Source: a bacterium
Lineage (GTDB): Bacteria > Verrucomicrobiota > Kiritimatiellia > CAIKKV01 > CAITUY01
DNA: 37,716 nucleotides
Direction of reading: 5' to 3'
NCBI GenBank assembly: GCA_037143175.1
Contig: JBAWZF010000026.1
Span: forward strand, 1 to 37,716
Shown in pieces: positions 23,801-31,109 of the stretch. The notes under the pieces are model-generated. The model was not told the origin of the DNA, did not search any database, and saw only the letters and a list, made by a program, of their open reading frames with translations. The first letter of the stretch is position 1. Every line of letters starts with the position of its first letter. A program made the position numbers and the translations under genes.

Positions 23801-25698
23801 AATCTTGCGCAGTCTATCACTATCCTCAGACGCTGATCGCGAGAAACACGAATTTGCCATTTTTTGTTGCATCGCCAAAATTATTCGAACTAATGAATGA
23901 TACAACAGCTCCCGTGCGCCATGTAAAGCTTGGAGAGGTTGATACTCCGGTCCGCAGTCTTGTATTTAATGGGAGAACCGTACGCCTTGTAAGACTTGGC
24001 GATATTGCGGATGTAAAGCAAGGGTTGGCTACCGGAGACAATGACTCCTATCTCTTTCAGAGCCCTGAGGCCAGAGGCAGTTATAGGTCGATTGACCAAT
24101 ATAAACAGTTCTTGTTAACCGATGCGGATTTGGAACATATCCGATCCGATTCCGACTTGCGTCATGAAGTGAGTCAAAAGGGCATTTCGAAAGAAAACAA
24201 GAGCTCACGTCGGTATTTTGAAGGGCGCTATATTGTTCCATTTGACAAAGGTGGAGAATCAGATGCTGGAGAGGGGTGGACGCCTAATTACTGGGTTCCG
24301 ACTGACTACTTTATTGACTGGAGTGAATTCGCAATTGATAGAATGCGGACACTCACAATAGGTGTTCGTGATGATAACAAGCGTAATGAGCTATGTGCTG
24401 TTATCAGGAATGCCGATGCATATTTCGCGAAGGGTATCACTTACTCGCCAACCGGTATTTATTCGCCAAGTTTTCGACGAAGTTGTTGCGCAATTTTTGG
24501 GAATAAAGGATCTACGATAATCCCTCTATCCACAGATTTAGATACTTCGGCTCTCTTGGGTGTATTGGCCTCAAAAGCGTTTAAGTATTTCCTGAAACCA
24601 TACCGTGCACACACGGTTGAGTCTCCTGAGCAGGGTTTAGTGGATACGCAAATCCCTTTCCCGATCGTGGATGTTCGTGCCCTGGTAGCGAAGGTGATTG
24701 CAAAGCAACGAGCAGATCCGCGGTACGACTATGCGCCTGAAGAACAGTTAGAGATTGATCGGTTGGTTTATGATGCATACGGATTAACTCAAGCTGACAT
24801 TGCTGAGGTCGAAACGTGGTTTGTTCGCCGTTATTCGAGGTTAGCGACCGCCCAGCGTCGAAATTTGCGGGCAGCTGGTAAGGTGCCATACTTTGACCGA
24901 TGGTGTGTGTATTGCGATGAGACTGGCCATTTGGCCTACGATCATGCTCCGGACATGATTCTGGGCGCGTTGCTGGTGCCTCGTGATCGTGTCCGTCCGC
25001 TGACGGTGGCATTGCGTGAGCGTCTTGCTGAGCTTGGCTGGCCCGCTAAGCGGGAGCTCAAGTGGACCAAGGTGTCGCCTGCTGGCCTTAGGTTTTACGA
25101 GGTGGCTTTGGATTTCTTTCTAAACGAACCCGATTTACGGTTCCGAGCGCTCATTTCGCCAAAGCATCCGCCACCGCCAAAATTGCCCGCACCGCCATCT
25201 GGCGCCGCAGATCCCGAATCTGCTGATTGGGAGAAGTACAACAAGGTTTTAGAAGACTCTGCGCCAGCTGTTGTGGACTATATGCAGCGGCACGAAGCCT
25301 GGTACTACGACCGTTATTTCGATCTTTTACGCGAAACACTCATTCCACCAGCAAGACATGCTATTTTTGTGGATGTGAAGGACACGCGCGGTGGAACCAG
25401 GATCAGGGAACTTGAGAACCGGCTGGCCGATGCACATTACGATTGGACGCGCAGTGGAATTGTCGAAGGCGTGTCGCAAATTGCCAGTCACGATGTTCTG
25501 CTTGATCAACTGGTGGATATTCTGCTTGGTTGCGTGGCGTGGATACACAGCCATCCCCAGCGTAATGTCGGGCACCAACCCAGCCCTGCCAAGGCGGCGC
25601 TGGCCTCAAAAGTGAAGGCGATTCTGGATAAAGCGGATACGACTCTAGTGCCGAAAATCGTTGTGGAACGTTCGTTGGAAAGGAATCCAGTGATATGA
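20866..25698 (+). CDS. Eco57I-type adenine methyltransferase fused to a DUF3800-like domain
   Basis: A 1610-aa protein. Residues 1-480 are the N-terminal region seen in type IIG/Eco57I-like enzymes (RVLNGLFRQPVLILFRYSD near 125). The N6-adenine methyltransferase core has motif I ILDPACGSGAF (SAM binding, Asp556) and motif IV NPPYGG (Asn822). A TaqI-C-like target-recognition domain covers about 1030-1290 (GDIADVKQGLATGDND; FAKGITYSPTGIYSP). From about 1338 a second domain starts FDRWCVYCDETGHLAYD and ends SQIASHDVLLDQLVDILLGCVAW. This is the RNase-H-like DUF3800 pattern with its acidic residues. DUF3800 is normally a separate protein; this fusion is unusual. No PD-(D/E)xK site is evident, so cutting may come from DUF3800 or the PLD-helicase. 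Starts by ATGA overlap with the regulator; ends by ATGA overlap with the next gene. Confidence 0.85.
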   Translation: MTNLRQQLSGALAAFAKQSVVEAATALFKTLGYHSEKRMEFSGLQDFLGEIDHVGKYTKLFPDARTSAGRAPVMLLQLTSEEIASGSGGQLLLVSDKKADLRLFESYLFLAISLPDRAYTRVELADRARVLNGLFRQPVLILFRYSDLISMAITYRRAHKRDQSRDVLDRKVTLIKDISCTRPHRAHLDILLDFSLSSLSTPQTPISTFAQLDDAWRKTLSTEALNHRFYKELAAWYYWAVNTIRLPIIADYLKERKDAQDENIKQFTIRLLCRTIFCWFLKERGLIDRQLLEIADDAGQDLILVRQPLKGQKFSDVSSYYRGILQNVFFNCLNTPMDQRRLDASRAANDKTVKDPKLKKLSYRGKQHLPDDFDYDLFDRIPYLNGGLFDVLPEDNASDTIDDDVIHVPNDLFYASERKFKHDKKILAVKGLNRILDGYKFTIAENTPLEEEIALDPELLGLVFENLLAEVDTSDEGAATSARKASGSYYTPRRVIDYMVNEALRLHLENYIRARAASPEECQALQSLLYHDSFDSSQKRLAGWIVEAFDEIRILDPACGSGAFPMGALHRMVALLQRVDPQNRRWLHRQVSHIPDRHLRETAEKELARHADDYSRKLGLIKNAVYGVDIQPLAVLITKLRFFISLLVDQNINLDNPKGNYGLTPLPNLETKVLCANTLREVQVSLFEREAIRKYQSARDEYYQPETQTTRREELADEIAAALSELLPGFSREVTGHEYKDKRTQDLRNRELLKEWFRHSTLPAPFFNFAVFFPEICADAPGATVGGEMPLVNDAQKQQELVVPGRKTPASPRSGFDIVIGNPPYGGDKIPDEVKEALHLGSKDPYGAFIARFMGDGKQSTPLRIGGVLSYIVSDTFMTIKTHRSLREQLMGSRIHKMIRVHPDTFSATVNTAIILLQRGGGPGTTAPTEAELTEAWAKGPWCQMVDLTQVSISEQHDRFLNLLFETAGSERRRDVSTESCAVYHYPQTLIARNTNLPFFVASPKLFELMNDTTAPVRHVKLGEVDTPVRSLVFNGRTVRLVRLGDIADVKQGLATGDNDSYLFQSPEARGSYRSIDQYKQFLLTDADLEHIRSDSDLRHEVSQKGISKENKSSRRYFEGRYIVPFDKGGESDAGEGWTPNYWVPTDYFIDWSEFAIDRMRTLTIGVRDDNKRNELCAVIRNADAYFAKGITYSPTGIYSPSFRRSCCAIFGNKGSTIIPLSTDLDTSALLGVLASKAFKYFLKPYRAHTVESPEQGLVDTQIPFPIVDVRALVAKVIAKQRADPRYDYAPEEQLEIDRLVYDAYGLTQADIAEVETWFVRRYSRLATAQRRNLRAAGKVPYFDRWCVYCDETGHLAYDHAPDMILGALLVPRDRVRPLTVALRERLAELGWPAKRELKWTKVSPAGLRFYEVALDFFLNEPDLRFRALISPKHPPPPKLPAPPSGAADPESADWEKYNKVLEDSAPAVVDYMQRHEAWYYDRYFDLLRETLIPPARHAIFVDVKDTRGGTRIRELENRLADAHYDWTRSGIVEGVSQIASHDVLLDQLVDILLGCVAWIHSHPQRNVGHQPSPAKAALASKVKAILDKADTTLVPKIVVERSLERNPVI

Positions 25699-26195
25699 GC
25701 GGTAACTTGGTTTTTCCGCCGATTCTTCCGGATAATGGTGGTGTCCCAATTGTCGAACCCCAGTCGTTGACGAGATACCAGACTGATTTCCCCGCTGGTG
25801 GTACGCTGCCATCCGTGAGAGGCAAACCGGTTATGGTTCGTCGTGAACCCCACCCTGCGAATCCGGCTCGTGAATACACCTATTGGCATATGGTGACGGA
25901 GGGGGAGGATGAGGACGAACAAAAGCGTACTCCTGACTTGACCAGAATGATAAGGATGCCTTGGGCGAAACCGCTACTGATCAATCATGCCCACACCGCC
26001 GTCAAACGCTGGTGGAATGTGCGTTATGGAATGCGCCACTACTGTATTTGGCATTCGCCAGTAAATTATTTGGTGGTCATAAAAGAACGTTACGAGGGGC
26101 TGTTTCTCGTCACAACTTACTGTCCGATCCCGAAGCGAGCCTTAGGGTTTCACAAGGAATGGGCGATAGCAAAAAAAGCAGGCCGCACCTTTTGA
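25695..26195 (+). CDS. Small protein, possible BECR-fold nuclease
   Basis: A 166-aa protein whose ATG lies in the stop of the methyltransferase gene (ATGA). The core reads RTPDLTRMIRMPWAKPLL, then a histidine-rich turn (INHAHTAVKRWW), then YLVVIKERYEG and FLVTTYCPI. The order basic-PW helix, His turn, paired strands with LVV and a TxYC end resembles phage-type barnase/EndoU/ColicinE5/RelE (BECR) nucleases as I remember them, but I cannot confirm it. If right it would be an RNA- or DNA-cutting effector. Otherwise it is a protein of unknown function co-translated with the methyltransferase. The gene is real: overlap with its neighbour and even amino acid composition support it. Confidence 0.5.
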   Translation: MSGNLVFPPILPDNGGVPIVEPQSLTRYQTDFPAGGTLPSVRGKPVMVRREPHPANPAREYTYWHMVTEGEDEDEQKRTPDLTRMIRMPWAKPLLINHAHTAVKRWWNVRYGMRHYCIWHSPVNYLVVIKERYEGLFLVTTYCPIPKRALGFHKEWAIAKKAGRTF

Positions 26196-26268
26196 CGGGT
26201 ACGGCCCTTGTGCACTGTTCCACGCTTGGTGGCTGTGTCTGGCAATATTGAACGAAATCCGACGGACG

Positions 26269-26700
26269 ATGTCAATACCCGAAGAGAAAAGATTCTGGCT
26301 GATCAAGTTTGCACCCTTTCGTACCGCTTGGGCCGAAATCGTAAAGAGGGGACATTTCACCCTGAGAGGTGTTCGTAGTCCTGCGGCCAGAAACAATCTC
26401 TCGAAAATGCGATTGGGTGATAAGGTACTCTACTACCACAGCCAGGAAGAGTTGGTAGTGGTCGGCGTTATGGAAGTCGCTCGTGAGGCTTACCCTGATC
26501 CTACCTGTACCGATTCACAATGGTTGACTTGTGATTTTGTGCCAATGAAAACGCTGGAACATCCTGTTCCCCTTAGGGCAATCAAGGCAGATCAACGATT
26601 GCAGACACTAGCCGTGGTCCGTCAGCCCCGACTTTCAGTAATGCCTGTAACAGAAGAGCAATTTCAAATTATAGCTGGTGGGATTAAGGGGGGAATCTGA
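26269..26700 (+). CDS. EVE-domain protein (modified-base reader)
   Basis: A 143-aa PUA-like EVE-domain protein. RFWLIKFAPFRTAWAEIVKRG, split by a short charged loop, then VRSPAARNNLSKMRLGDKVLYYHS and VVGVMEVAREAYPDPT are the usual EVE strands and loops; the aromatic pocket for a flipped modified base comes from this region. EVE domains bind modified bases such as 5-hydroxymethylcytosine in DNA or modified RNA bases, and are often paired with nucleases in type IV-like restriction. I place the start at ATG 26269 rather than the TTG at 26248. The stop and the next ATG share one base (TGATG), so it is co-translated with a GIY-YIG nuclease. That points to a two-subunit modification-dependent nuclease. 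Confidence 0.85.
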   Translation: MSIPEEKRFWLIKFAPFRTAWAEIVKRGHFTLRGVRSPAARNNLSKMRLGDKVLYYHSQEELVVVGVMEVAREAYPDPTCTDSQWLTCDFVPMKTLEHPVPLRAIKADQRLQTLAVVRQPRLSVMPVTEEQFQIIAGGIKGGI

Positions 26701-27002
26701 TGAAACGACGCACGCAGTTAGTTTGTCAGCATTTGGAGAACATCTCCAGGCAGGCATTAGAACGGCATCAGGATATTATCGGGCAGTATGCGCGGGGGCG
26801 GCAGGGGATCTATGCGTTATATCGCCGCGGGAAACTCTATTATATCGGTTTGGCGACTAACCTGCGGACTCGCCTGAAACAGCATCTCAAGGATCGGCAT
26901 GGCGGGTCATGGGATCAATTCTCGGTCTACCTGACGGTCGGCGACAATCACCTGCGAAAACTTGAAGCCTTGATGTTACGGACTGTCAAGCCATCCCTGT
27001 AA
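26700..27002 (+). CDS. GIY-YIG nuclease, short form
   Basis: A 100-aa GIY-YIG endonuclease. GIYALYRRGKLYYIGLATNL gives both the GIY and YIG motifs and the expected start of the basic helix; RTRLKQHLKDRHGGSWDQFSVY supplies the arginine and histidine, and KLEALMLRTVKP the metal-binding glutamate. Members I remember with this N-terminus (KRRTQLVCQHLENISR) continue for some 40 residues beyond the glutamate, so this one may be cut short at its C-terminus, but the catalytic residues are all present. It overlaps the EVE gene by one base. Likely the cutting subunit of an EVE/GIY-YIG pair. Confidence 0.85.
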   Translation: MKRRTQLVCQHLENISRQALERHQDIIGQYARGRQGIYALYRRGKLYYIGLATNLRTRLKQHLKDRHGGSWDQFSVYLTVGDNHLRKLEALMLRTVKPSL

Positions 27003-27015
27003 TGGCTGGATCTTC

Positions 27016-27044
27016 TTGACAGCGTCCAGCATTGATAATACTAC
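27016..27044 (+). promoter_or_regulatory. Candidate promoter for the aldo/keto reductase
   Basis: TTGACA at 27016-27021 is followed after 17 bases by TACTAC (27039-27044); TAATAC at 27036-27041 is a closer -10 match with a shorter spacer. It lies in the only gap between the island and the reductase, so it probably marks the end of the island transcription unit. Confidence 0.45.
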
Positions 27045-27090
27045 CCCATGCACGAATTTCGAACTCACCTAAATATCAAGGAGCATGATG

Positions 27091-28050
27091 ATGAAGATGG
27101 TATCCATTCCGAACACCGGGCTCACCGTATCGCGGATCGCGTACGGCTGCATGAAGCTTGCATCCATTCAGGCGGTGCCGGCCGATTTGCCGAAGGCCGC
27201 TGTCGATGTCTGCGTTGCGGCGTACAATGAAGGCATTAATTTTTTCGATCATGCGGACATTTACGGCCGCGGCAAATGCGAGGAGTTGTTCTCCGGTTTC
27301 TGGAAACAGGTCCCGCGTGATCAGATCATTCTTCAGACAAAATGCGGCATACGGCCCAGGGATACGCCGGAAACGGGGGAGCCCGGTAGATATGACTTCA
27401 GTTTCGAACATATTATCCGGACAGTCGAGGCCAGCCTTTCACGCCTCAAGACTGATTATCTCGACATACTGCTGCTGCATCGTCCGGACGCGCTTGTTTC
27501 GCCCGAGGAAGTTGACCGAGCATTCAATGAGTTGCATGGTGCGGGAAAAGTGCGCTATTTCGGCATCAGCAATCACAACGTTCTGCAGATCGAACTCCTC
27601 CGTAAATTCGTCAAACAGCCGCTTGTCACCAATCAGTTGCAGTTGAGCATTCTACATCATTATCTTGTGTCGGAAGGCGTATTGGTGAATGTGGTGGGGA
27701 AACCCTCGGTTCTGGCCTCGGGGACGCTCGATTATTGTAGGCTTCATGGAATTTCAGTTCAGGCGTGGAGTCCAGTCGCCCGCGGTATTCCGCTCAATCC
27801 GCCAGCGGAGGCGCCGCAACATCTGAAGGACCTGGCCGCTTACGTAAAGAGGCTCGCGGACGGAAAGGGAACCACTCCCGAGGCGATCCTCCTGGCCTGG
27901 ATACTCAGGCATCCGGCGAATATCATCCCCATCATCGGAACGGTCAATGTTGCACACATCAAAGGAAGTATACAGGCCGACAAGGTTTCTCTCACCCGCG
28001 AAGAGTGGTATCGCATGCTTGAGTTTGCCCGCGGAGAAAGCGTTCCGTAA
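27091..28050 (+). CDS. Aldo/keto reductase
   Basis: A 319-aa NADPH-dependent oxidoreductase of the aldo/keto reductase superfamily. The catalytic tetrad is visible: Asp53 and Tyr58 in FDHADIYG, Lys84 in LQTKCGI and His130 in LLLHRPD. RYFGISNHN and the C-terminal IIPIIGTVNVAHI cofactor segment agree. Three ATGs occur in a row (27085, 27088, 27091); AAGGAG at 27078-27083 has the best spacing to 27091. It resembles the YdhF-like oxidoreductase subgroup. Natural substrate unknown; sugar or short-chain carbonyl compounds are common. Followed by a weak hairpin (CCCGCC/GGCGGG, 28079-28093). Confidence 0.92.
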   Translation: MKMVSIPNTGLTVSRIAYGCMKLASIQAVPADLPKAAVDVCVAAYNEGINFFDHADIYGRGKCEELFSGFWKQVPRDQIILQTKCGIRPRDTPETGEPGRYDFSFEHIIRTVEASLSRLKTDYLDILLLHRPDALVSPEEVDRAFNELHGAGKVRYFGISNHNVLQIELLRKFVKQPLVTNQLQLSILHHYLVSEGVLVNVVGKPSVLASGTLDYCRLHGISVQAWSPVARGIPLNPPAEAPQHLKDLAAYVKRLADGKGTTPEAILLAWILRHPANIIPIIGTVNVAHIKGSIQADKVSLTREEWYRMLEFARGESVP

Positions 28051-28078
28051 AGCGCACATGGGGCCTGTTCCCCGTTTC

Positions 28079-28093
28079 CCCGCCTCCGGCGGG
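28079..28093 (+). terminator. Short GC hairpin after the reductase
   Basis: CCCGCC, a TCC loop and GGCGGG, followed by AGATTTG. The stem is stable but the T-run is poor, so this is a possible, not a clear, intrinsic terminator. Confidence 0.4.
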
Positions 28094-28152
28094 AGATTTG
28101 ACGGCAACATTAAAGATATTGTTCTGCATTCGTGGGAGGGGGCTGGAATTTC

Positions 28153-28181
28153 TTGACGCCATGAGTCGCGCTTCCTAGCAT
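28153..28181 (+). promoter_or_regulatory. Candidate promoter for the small gene at 28245
   Basis: TTGACG (28153-28158), a 17-base spacer and TAGCAT (28176-28181) give a good sigma70-like promoter 64 bp upstream of the next start. Confidence 0.5.
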
Positions 28182-28244
28182 ACTTGGGTTAGGACAATAT
28201 CTTAAAATCCAACAGTCAGACTTAAGACAGAAAGAAGGAATCAC

Positions 28245-28469
28245 ATGGACAAACTCAATATAGAATTGTGCCCGGAAACAGGAATCTGTTCCATTATCAA
28301 GAACGATGGGTCGAAGGTGGACCTGATGCCAGATGAGGTTAAAAATCTGCGTGTGGCTTTGGAAAATCCCGATAGCGCGCGGCAGGTGATCGCGGAGGCG
28401 GATGCCGGGTTTGCCGCCTCGCTGGCGGCGGACGAACTCAAACAACTGGCGGCCCGTTTTAAGAAATAA
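28245..28469 (+). CDS. Small acidic/amphipathic protein, unknown function
   Basis: A 74-aa protein with good gene signals: promoter at 28153-28181, GAAGGA 6 bases before the ATG, and a terminator downstream at 28623-28656. It begins MDKLNIELCPETGICSII and has a predicted two-helix C-terminal half (LMPDEVKNLRVALENPDS, then an Ala-rich helix ending LAARFKK). Two cysteines sit at positions 9 and 15. I do not recognise the family. The helical, charged end suggests a small regulatory or adaptor protein. Confidence 0.7.
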   Translation: MDKLNIELCPETGICSIIKNDGSKVDLMPDEVKNLRVALENPDSARQVIAEADAGFAASLAADELKQLAARFKK

Positions 28470-28622
28470 TAAGCAGAGCTACCCCGGCGGACGATACGGA
28501 GGTCGTCCCTCCATAGTTGAAAATAGGCCCGTGAATCGTCTCTGGACGCCAAGCAGGAGGAGGAGGGCGATTGCTACGATGAGGGTGACCGCAAACTCGC
28601 GATTGCCGAATTTAGACAAGAA

Positions 28623-28656
28623 AAAACCGCGTATTCCTTAGGAAACACGCGGTTTT
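28623..28656. terminator. Bidirectional intrinsic terminator
   Basis: AAAACCGCGT (28623-28632) pairs perfectly with ACGCGGTTTT (28647-28656), with a 14-base loop and A/T runs at both ends. It can stop the small gene on the plus strand and the tRNA on the minus strand. Confidence 0.85.
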
Positions 28657-28662
28657 AGTAAG

Positions 28663-28747
28663 TGGTGGTGGGATAAGGATTCGAACCTTAGAAGGCGTAG
28701 CCAGCAGATTTACAGTCTGCCCCGTTTGACCGCTCCGGAATCCCACC
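28663..28747 (-). tRNA. tRNA-Tyr (GTA)
   Basis: On the minus strand the acceptor GGTGGGA pairs with TCCCACC, and the discriminator A and CCA end are encoded (28666-28663). The anticodon stem-loop CAGACTGTAAATCTG gives GTA. The variable arm is long, as expected for a class II bacterial tyrosine tRNA, and the T loop reads TTCGAAT. Confidence 0.95.
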
Positions 28748-28867
28748 ATGTCTTTTTTGAAGCCATTTCGTCGACAAAAAGCTCGGCTTTGACCTCAAGA
28801 AAGGCGGGCATAATGGCGTTTGAATCTGATCCTAGCAAGCCAAAAATGAAATAAATGTGGTGTCGTG

Positions 28868-28895
28868 GGGACGTCGGCATCCACTTTAACACCGG
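28868..28895. repeat. 28-bp direct repeat, copy 1
   Basis: Identical to 28937-28964, with 41 bases between the copies. The 310-bp gap 28748-29057 otherwise contains nothing I can call. On the minus strand both copies translate to GVKVDADVP in one open frame, which may be a decayed repeat protein or chance. Two copies with no leader do not make a CRISPR array. Confidence 0.85.
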
Positions 28896-28936
28896 CATTT
28901 GCGCCTGGATGGCCTGTTACAGACACTAATGCCGCC

Positions 28937-28964
28937 GGGACGTCGGCATCCACTTTAACACCGG
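28937..28964. repeat. 28-bp direct repeat, copy 2
   Basis: Second exact copy of the 28868-28895 sequence, which begins GGGACGTCGGCATCC. It could be a dispersed intergenic element of this genome. Confidence 0.85.
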
Positions 28965-29057
28965 ATATGTCAGCACTGGTGACCCGGAAATGAGCGTGGT
29001 GGGTTGTACCCTTGATGCGTTTGTGAGTTTCTGTCATCATTAACGTTTTCAACATGG

Positions 29058-31109
29058 ATGGAACAGATGACAGAATCGGTTAAAGATAATTTGGAATGGT
29101 TGGCGGATCTCAATCCTCAGCAACGACAGGCCGTCGTTCATGGAGAAGGACCTCTCTTGGTGGTGGCTGGCGCGGGGAGTGGTAAAACTAAAACCCTTGC
29201 CTATCGTGTGGCCTATTTGATCGCCCAGGGCGTAAACCCCGCGAATATCTTGCTTATGACGTTCACCCGGCGCGCCGCCGAGGAGATGCTGAGTCGGGCC
29301 GCCGCGGTCAGTATGCATAGCGCCCACATGACGGGCCGCGTCTGGGGCGGGACGTTTCATGCCATCGCCAATCGGCTCCTTCGCACCTACTCAAAACAGG
29401 CAGGCCTGCCTAATAATTTTACGGTAATGGATCAGTCGGATTCCGAAGATCTGCTCAATGTGATTCGCAATGAATTAAACATCGGCAAAAATGACAAACG
29501 CTTTCCCCGCAAGAATACGTGTCTCGCGATCTATTCGCGTTGCGTCAATGGGGGCGAGAAACTCGAAACGGTGCTGGTGAAACAGTTTTCCTGGTGTCTG
29601 GAATATCAGGAGGAACTGAAAAGTTTATTCAGCAATTATGTCATCCGCAAGCAGCAGCGGGGCGTCATGGATTACGATGATCTCTTGCTGTATTGGCTGC
29701 AATTGTTGAGCAATGACGATCTCGCTCGTGAAATTGGCGGTCGGTTTGATCATGTGTTGGTGGATGAATACCAGGATACCAATCTGGTCCAGGCTGATAT
29801 TTTACGGGCACTGCGGAAATTCAATCCGAATATCATGGCGGTGGGTGACGACGCTCAAAGTATCTACGGGTTCCGGGCGGCGAATGTCCGTAATATCCTT
29901 GATTTTCCCGAGCAGTTCCCCGGCGCAACGGTGATTACCCTGGAACAGAATTACCGCTCTGTCTGTCCCATTCTGGAAACGACCAACCGTCTGATCAGCC
30001 AGGCCCATGACCGTTTTACCAAGGATCTCTGGTCTGCCCGCAAGGAGGGGCAGCGGCCCATGATTGTGACCTGCCGGGACGAGGCCTCACAAGATGTCTT
30101 TGTTGTGGATCGTATCAGGGAGCATCTCGAAAAGGGGATCCCCTTGAATAAACAGGCGGTTCTATTCCGCTCCGGTCATCTATCAGACTCTCTGGAAATT
30201 GCCCTGACCACCCGGAATATTCCCTATCATAAATATGGCGGACTTCGCTTCCTGGATGCGGCGCATGTCAAGGACCTGATCAGTTTCCTGCGCGTCTCTG
30301 AAAATGCGTCCGATGAAATTGCCTGGTTCCGGGTTTTGCAGATGATCGATGGGATCGGGCCGGCGACAGCGGCTAAGATCGTTAATCATATCAGTAGGGC
30401 CCATGATCCCCTCGCCATGAAAACATTTCCAGTACCAGCCTCTGCCAGGGCTGGCTGGAATTTACTCGGTAAACTGCTGGATGATCTGGTGGCGGCGGGG
30501 GAGTCGGAGCCGGTAGCTCAGATTCAACGCATCCGGACATTCTATGAACCGCTCATGAGTCTCCGTTATGAAAATGCCCAGTCCCGAGTCCGTGATTTGG
30601 ACCACATAGAGCAGGTCGCCTCCAAGTACAAGTCACGGCGGCAATTGCTGACCGATCTGACGTTGGATCCGCCTAACTCAACCCGTGATATCGCCTCGCA
30701 TGCCGCGCAACATGATGACCGGCTGGTATTATCCACGATTCATTCCGCCAAGGGGTGCGAATGGGATGTCGTGTATGTGATCCACGCTTCGGATGGCTCC
30801 CTGCCTTCCGAAAAATCCACCGGCAGCGAAAAGGACCTTGAGGAGGAGCGGCGACTGGCGTATGTCGCCATGACCCGCGCCCGTGATATCCTTTACATTA
30901 CCTGGCCCAGGCGGGTCTATCAACGCTGGGGGGCGGCAGGGGGGAAGCATGCAAATGCTCAGATCTCCCGTTTTATCAACGATGACGTGCGCGCCTCCTG
31001 TTCCATGATGTCTTTTGGGGATAGTGGTGGGTATTCGGATGATCGTTCTTATGATCAGAGGGATATCATTGGCCGCGTTCGCAATCAGGTCAATTCCCGA
31101 TGGGATTGA
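29058..31109 (+). CDS. UvrD/PcrA-type superfamily 1 DNA helicase
   Basis: A 683-aa ATP-dependent 3'-5' DNA helicase. Seen in order: Q-motif-like LNPQQRQAV, Walker A VVAGAGSGKTKTL, Ia MTFTRRAAEEM, FHAIANRLLR, Walker B LVDEYQDTN, motif III VGDDAQSIYGFRAA, motif IV EQNYRS, motif V LSTIHSAKGCEWDVVY and motif VI YVAMTRARD. The length is close to PcrA/UvrD. The start is ATG 29058; ATG 29067 is possible. It acts in repair and replication-conflict resolution. The 3' end overlaps the convergent lytic transglycosylase gene by 20 bp. Confidence 0.93.
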   Translation: MEQMTESVKDNLEWLADLNPQQRQAVVHGEGPLLVVAGAGSGKTKTLAYRVAYLIAQGVNPANILLMTFTRRAAEEMLSRAAAVSMHSAHMTGRVWGGTFHAIANRLLRTYSKQAGLPNNFTVMDQSDSEDLLNVIRNELNIGKNDKRFPRKNTCLAIYSRCVNGGEKLETVLVKQFSWCLEYQEELKSLFSNYVIRKQQRGVMDYDDLLLYWLQLLSNDDLAREIGGRFDHVLVDEYQDTNLVQADILRALRKFNPNIMAVGDDAQSIYGFRAANVRNILDFPEQFPGATVITLEQNYRSVCPILETTNRLISQAHDRFTKDLWSARKEGQRPMIVTCRDEASQDVFVVDRIREHLEKGIPLNKQAVLFRSGHLSDSLEIALTTRNIPYHKYGGLRFLDAAHVKDLISFLRVSENASDEIAWFRVLQMIDGIGPATAAKIVNHISRAHDPLAMKTFPVPASARAGWNLLGKLLDDLVAAGESEPVAQIQRIRTFYEPLMSLRYENAQSRVRDLDHIEQVASKYKSRRQLLTDLTLDPPNSTRDIASHAAQHDDRLVLSTIHSAKGCEWDVVYVIHASDGSLPSEKSTGSEKDLEEERRLAYVAMTRARDILYITWPRRVYQRWGAAGGKHANAQISRFINDDVRASCSMMSFGDSGGYSDDRSYDQRDIIGRVRNQVNSRWD

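Noticed and set aside
15437-25698. BREX or DISARM as the name for the island
   Set aside because: No PglZ, BrxC or BrxL, and no DrmA/DrmB-like protein is present; the methyltransferase and helicase alone do not define these systems.
28868-28964. Possible CRISPR array of two 28-bp repeats with a 41-bp spacer
   Set aside because: Only two copies, no leader, no Cas genes in the window, and the repeats lie inside one open frame.
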